The notes under the pieces were generated by a model that saw only the letters and a list, made by a program, of their open reading frames with translations, was not told the origin of the DNA and made no database searches. Shown here in pieces: positions 61,333 to 64,000 of a stretch of DNA of 64,000 nt. The DNA is from Bifidobacterium tsurumiense (GTDB lineage Bacteria > Actinomycetota > Actinomycetes > Actinomycetales > Bifidobacteriaceae), in assembly GCF_000741765.1 (NCBI RefSeq), contig NZ_JGZU01000003.1:124001-188000 (forward strand), written 5' to 3'. How positions within the stretch are numbered: the first letter of the stretch is position 1; each line of letters starts with the position of its first letter. A program made the translations under genes and the position numbers.

Positions 61333-64000
61333 ATCGCCTTCACCTCGAAAACCGTATCGACCTTGCCCGCACATGCCGGACACACATTTTCACCGCCCAA
61401 ACCGCTCCGGGAAAATCGGCAGTATTCCTTATGCGCCTTCGTTGGACGCGCCAACAAATGATCGGCTGTGCTTGCCGCCGCCGCATAAAATACGCGAGCA
61501 ATCATGGTGAGAGCCCAAATGGCCTGCGAACCCTCCAAGTCAAGAACCTTGCCCCAAGTTCGGTTATCAAATCCTTGCGGAGGTTCTTGCGGCAGAGGAT
61601 CCAATTTTGCAAGACTGCTCAGAGCTGTGTAATGATAACGGGCTGCGAACGGTGCCGTGTTGAGACTCCCTGCAGTGAATAGCGAGGGTTGGAACGCGCC
61701 TTCTGCATCATAGCTACTTGCCGGTGCATCTTTAAACGCCACGTGGAAAAGCGCACTCTGTGTAATATCCGGCATCGCCTTCAATGCATCTGTGCCTCGT
61801 TTCCCACCTTCTGGGAAGGCCAGTCCCAATTGGTAACACACCAATTGCAAATCGTTGAAGATGTTATCAAGACTCGGCACTATTCCGGTTTTATAATCGA
61901 TAACCCGCATATGCTCACTTCCATCGGCCCATCGCCGATTTTCCAAGCGATCAATGCGCCCGTGCAATCGAATGCTTATGTCTTCGCGAGCATCCACAGG
62001 CCAACCGCCCATAAGCACGCCCAGCAGCTCGAATATCTGATGGAGAGACAATGGCTCAACGCCTTTCATTGCGTTATATGCCTGCATAATGTCATCAATA
62101 TCGAAGACCGCGCTGAACTCCCGCTCGCATTCCACACTTTCGAGCGCCCCGGCATATATATTTTTCTTCGCCTGAGGATATGACGGCGCATTCGACTTTA
62201 CGAAATAACTGGCAATATTATGCAGAATTTGCGGTACCTGATCCTGCCTATGCAATAACGCGTATCGGTCGATAGCGGAAGGCACAGCCTCTGGATCGTC
62301 CTTCAGTGCATCATATATCTCTTGTAACCGTTGAGCGATTACCTCGATATTCTCCTCCTCGCTGATCGCTTTCATCGATTCGGGCAAATCTATGCCCTCT
62401 TCGCTTGCTTGCTGTGCGACGGCGTGAATAATGGTGCCGAAACTGGCAAAAATGCTACCTGGTCGAGGACCGGAGAATCTGTTTTCCAGCAACCAACACA
62501 CTGGGCATCCCCACAGATTATCGACTGCCGATGGGGAAAGGGTGATCGGATCCTTGCGACTCCCGTCCTCTGCATCAGTATCAGGACCAGAACCAACATC
62601 AGTTTCTGTATTCATACCAGTCTGAACAACCTCAGCACTGTCTGGCGCTTGAGCCTCATCAACCATATAGGGCCACGCATTCGGATCGGCTGCATCAATA
62701 CCGCGAGCGCGCAGAACCGCGAGCGCATCCGCCGCATCCTGTGACTCTGCGCTCTGCGTATCATGCGTTGCCAATGTGATACGAGCCGCTGTGACGATCC
62801 CTCTGGGATCGGCATCGAGACCTGCATAGCCGCCGGCATCCTGAACTTGGGCATATCGTCTCTTGCTGGCATCCGCATGCTCTTCTCGACTGCAATATTC
62901 AGGAAGATACATATACAAGAAGTCAGAGGGAACCATATCGTCATTGAGCACAGCACTGATATGCAGACTCTCGTCAGCACGGGTCACGGCCACCATAAAG
63001 CTTTTTTGTTCGGCATACAGCACTGAGAGCAGCCGTGGATCATTACCCTGCTGGGATTGATGGATCTTGCCATGCAGCATCGCATCGGCAAGCTCTTCTC
63101 CGCCGAACATGGTATTGCGGGCAGCCAAATTGGGCCAGACCTTCTCCTGCATAGCCGGAATCCACACACAAGGCCAATGCTGCCCTGCAGCCCCGGCAGG
63201 TGTGGTCAGAGTGATCGCTTGATCGATCGGCGCCACCGTCGCCAAGGAATCCGCTTCAATTCGCATGGAAAGTACCTGAGCTATGAAGGAAGCAATGGTG
63301 GAATCGGGCGCACTGCCTTCGGCATAGGTGAAGAGCCGCATCGCCGTGTCCAGACGATTATTTGCAGTGCGTCCCTCTTCGGTATTGTTCAATGCCGTCC
63401 TTTGCCATCTCTGGGCCACGCCACAAGCCTCCCATGCCACGGACAAGGCGTACTGCGGATGCTGGGACGGCAGCGCGTGCAAGGATTGCGAGACCTTGGA
63501 TACCAGATCCCACATAGAGCGGAAAGCTCGAATATTCGGATCGGTTCCACCGACTGCCGCGATGACATCCAGCAGCTCCTCCGCTCCTTCAGTATGCAAA
63601 GCAAGCATAAGAATCATGGCATTTGCATCAAATGGCATAGTGGCGTCACTGGGTTGAACGAGTTCATCATGTATCTCTACGGTGCTTCCAGCTGCAAGAC
63701 GCACGCGTTCCTGTGCTGCGTCCTCCGTCCACTGCTGGCGCAGCTTTTCCCATGCTGCACGCACACGACGCAAAGGGCTGTATGCCGTATCCTTATCGCT
63801 GTCGTTCTGGATCTTTTCTGAAACTGACTTTGCTTGAATCCCATCCTGAGATTGAACCGGCTGACCGGCAATTGCGGCGGTATCCTTCTTGCCGGGCTGT
63901 GGCACCGTTTTCGATATCGCTTGTTCCAGAACTCCAAGCGCTTCCAGAGCGGATTGCACCACTGTCAATCGAACGGGAACATCGCCACCGCCGTTGCGCA
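61329..64000 (-). CDS. AdnA-like helicase-nuclease subunit (partial, 5' end outside window)
   Basis: At least 889 residues; the frame continues past the right edge ('RNGGGDVPVRLTVVQSALEA' at the boundary), so the N-terminal motor is missing here. Seen: a degenerate motif V region 'TLTTPAGAAGQHWPCVWIPAMQEKVWPN', motif VI-like 'FMVAVTRADESLHI', then a C-terminal nuclease with 'RLHGRIDRLEN' and 'VIDYKTGIVPS'. Cysteines in 'WGCPVCW' and at the end ('EYCRFS', 'NVCPACAGK') could hold an iron-sulfur cluster as in AddB-type nucleases. Translationally coupled to the downstream partner. Confidence 0.9.
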   Translation of the reverse strand, partial: RNGGGDVPVRLTVVQSALEALGVLEQAISKTVPQPGKKDTAAIAGQPVQSQDGIQAKSVSEKIQNDSDKDTAYSPLRRVRAAWEKLRQQWTEDAAQERVRLAAGSTVEIHDELVQPSDATMPFDANAMILMLALHTEGAEELLDVIAAVGGTDPNIRAFRSMWDLVSKVSQSLHALPSQHPQYALSVAWEACGVAQRWQRTALNNTEEGRTANNRLDTAMRLFTYAEGSAPDSTIASFIAQVLSMRIEADSLATVAPIDQAITLTTPAGAAGQHWPCVWIPAMQEKVWPNLAARNTMFGGEELADAMLHGKIHQSQQGNDPRLLSVLYAEQKSFMVAVTRADESLHISAVLNDDMVPSDFLYMYLPEYCSREEHADASKRRYAQVQDAGGYAGLDADPRGIVTAARITLATHDTQSAESQDAADALAVLRARGIDAADPNAWPYMVDEAQAPDSAEVVQTGMNTETDVGSGPDTDAEDGSRKDPITLSPSAVDNLWGCPVCWLLENRFSGPRPGSIFASFGTIIHAVAQQASEEGIDLPESMKAISEEENIEVIAQRLQEIYDALKDDPEAVPSAIDRYALLHRQDQVPQILHNIASYFVKSNAPSYPQAKKNIYAGALESVECEREFSAVFDIDDIMQAYNAMKGVEPLSLHQIFELLGVLMGGWPVDAREDISIRLHGRIDRLENRRWADGSEHMRVIDYKTGIVPSLDNIFNDLQLVCYQLGLAFPEGGKRGTDALKAMPDITQSALFHVAFKDAPASSYDAEGAFQPSLFTAGSLNTAPFAARYHYTALSSLAKLDPLPQEPPQGFDNRTWGKVLDLEGSQAIWALTMIARVFYAAAASTADHLLARPTKAHKEYCRFSRSGLGGENVCPACAGKVDTVFEVKAI

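Noticed and set aside
1-64000. CRISPR arrays, prophage, insertion sequences, rRNA operons, riboswitches
   Set aside because: No regularly spaced identical repeats with unique spacers, no transposase, integrase or phage structural genes, no rRNA sequence, and no recognised riboswitch consensus. A structure-based RNA search was not possible.

Overview
The window looks like a chromosomal segment from a Bifidobacterium or a close relative in the Bifidobacteriaceae. The base composition is that of a mid-GC actinobacterium. Several intracellular glycoside hydrolases sit beside dedicated TetR-type repressors. There is an anaerobic ribonucleotide reductase, a very large 2-hydroxyacyl-CoA dehydratase activase, RNase J next to dapA, and an actinobacterial AdnA/AdnB helicase-nuclease pair. 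The assignment rests on protein family recognition only; no database search was possible. I see no prophage, insertion sequence, CRISPR array or rRNA operon.

Layout. 1-3.3 kb: a MarR-regulated pair of half-size ABC exporters. 3.5-16 kb: a beta-glycoside utilisation region (two GH3, one GH30, one GH42, an MFS carrier and three paralogous TetR regulators), with a palindromic operator candidate beside each TetR unit. 16-18.5 kb: a GCS2-type glutamate-cysteine ligase and an aldo/keto reductase. 18.8-27.4 kb: the giant activase, then nrdG and nrdD, with a tandem NrdR-box candidate upstream of nrdD. 27.7-31 kb: xseA-xseB, an EEP-family membrane protein and tRNA-Arg(CCU). 31.3-33.5 kb: an SPFH protein, a ribbon-helix-helix protein and a decayed EamA-type transporter. 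33.5-37.5 kb: an AEC carrier, an orphan Vsr endonuclease, a Gfo/Idh/MocA oxidoreductase and a CPBP protease. 37.8-47.6 kb: mostly housekeeping genes (an unrecognised 509-residue protein, def, glmM, pepN, rnj, dapA). 47.8-51.8 kb: a gluconate cassette (gnd, gntK, gntP, gntR) between dapA and dapB. 52.9-57.2 kb: a BASS-family carrier, a candidate small RNA, a RelB/DinJ-YoeB toxin-antitoxin pair, an MFS carrier and a GNAT acetyltransferase. 57.3-64 kb: adnB and adnA, the latter running off the window end.

How the genes work together. The 3.5-16 kb region reads as import by the MFS carrier followed by cytoplasmic hydrolysis of beta-linked di- or oligosaccharides, with promoter-operator units at 9.2 kb and 15.1 kb built on the same plan (17-bp promoter spacer, then an operator starting 8 bases past the -10). 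The gluconate cassette would feed ribulose-5-phosphate into the bifid shunt. NrdD/NrdG and the oxygen-sensitive activase fit a strict anaerobe.

The items most worth a second look are: the TetR/operator relay; two compensating frameshifts in glmM that replace its GEQSGH loop; an SPFH gene whose promoter carries three 8-bp repeats spaced exactly 11 bp apart, near a ribbon-helix-helix gene; a candidate small RNA at 54.0-54.1 kb; 19-bp iteron-like repeats at 37.7 kb; and 14-bp tandem repeats at 24.0 kb.
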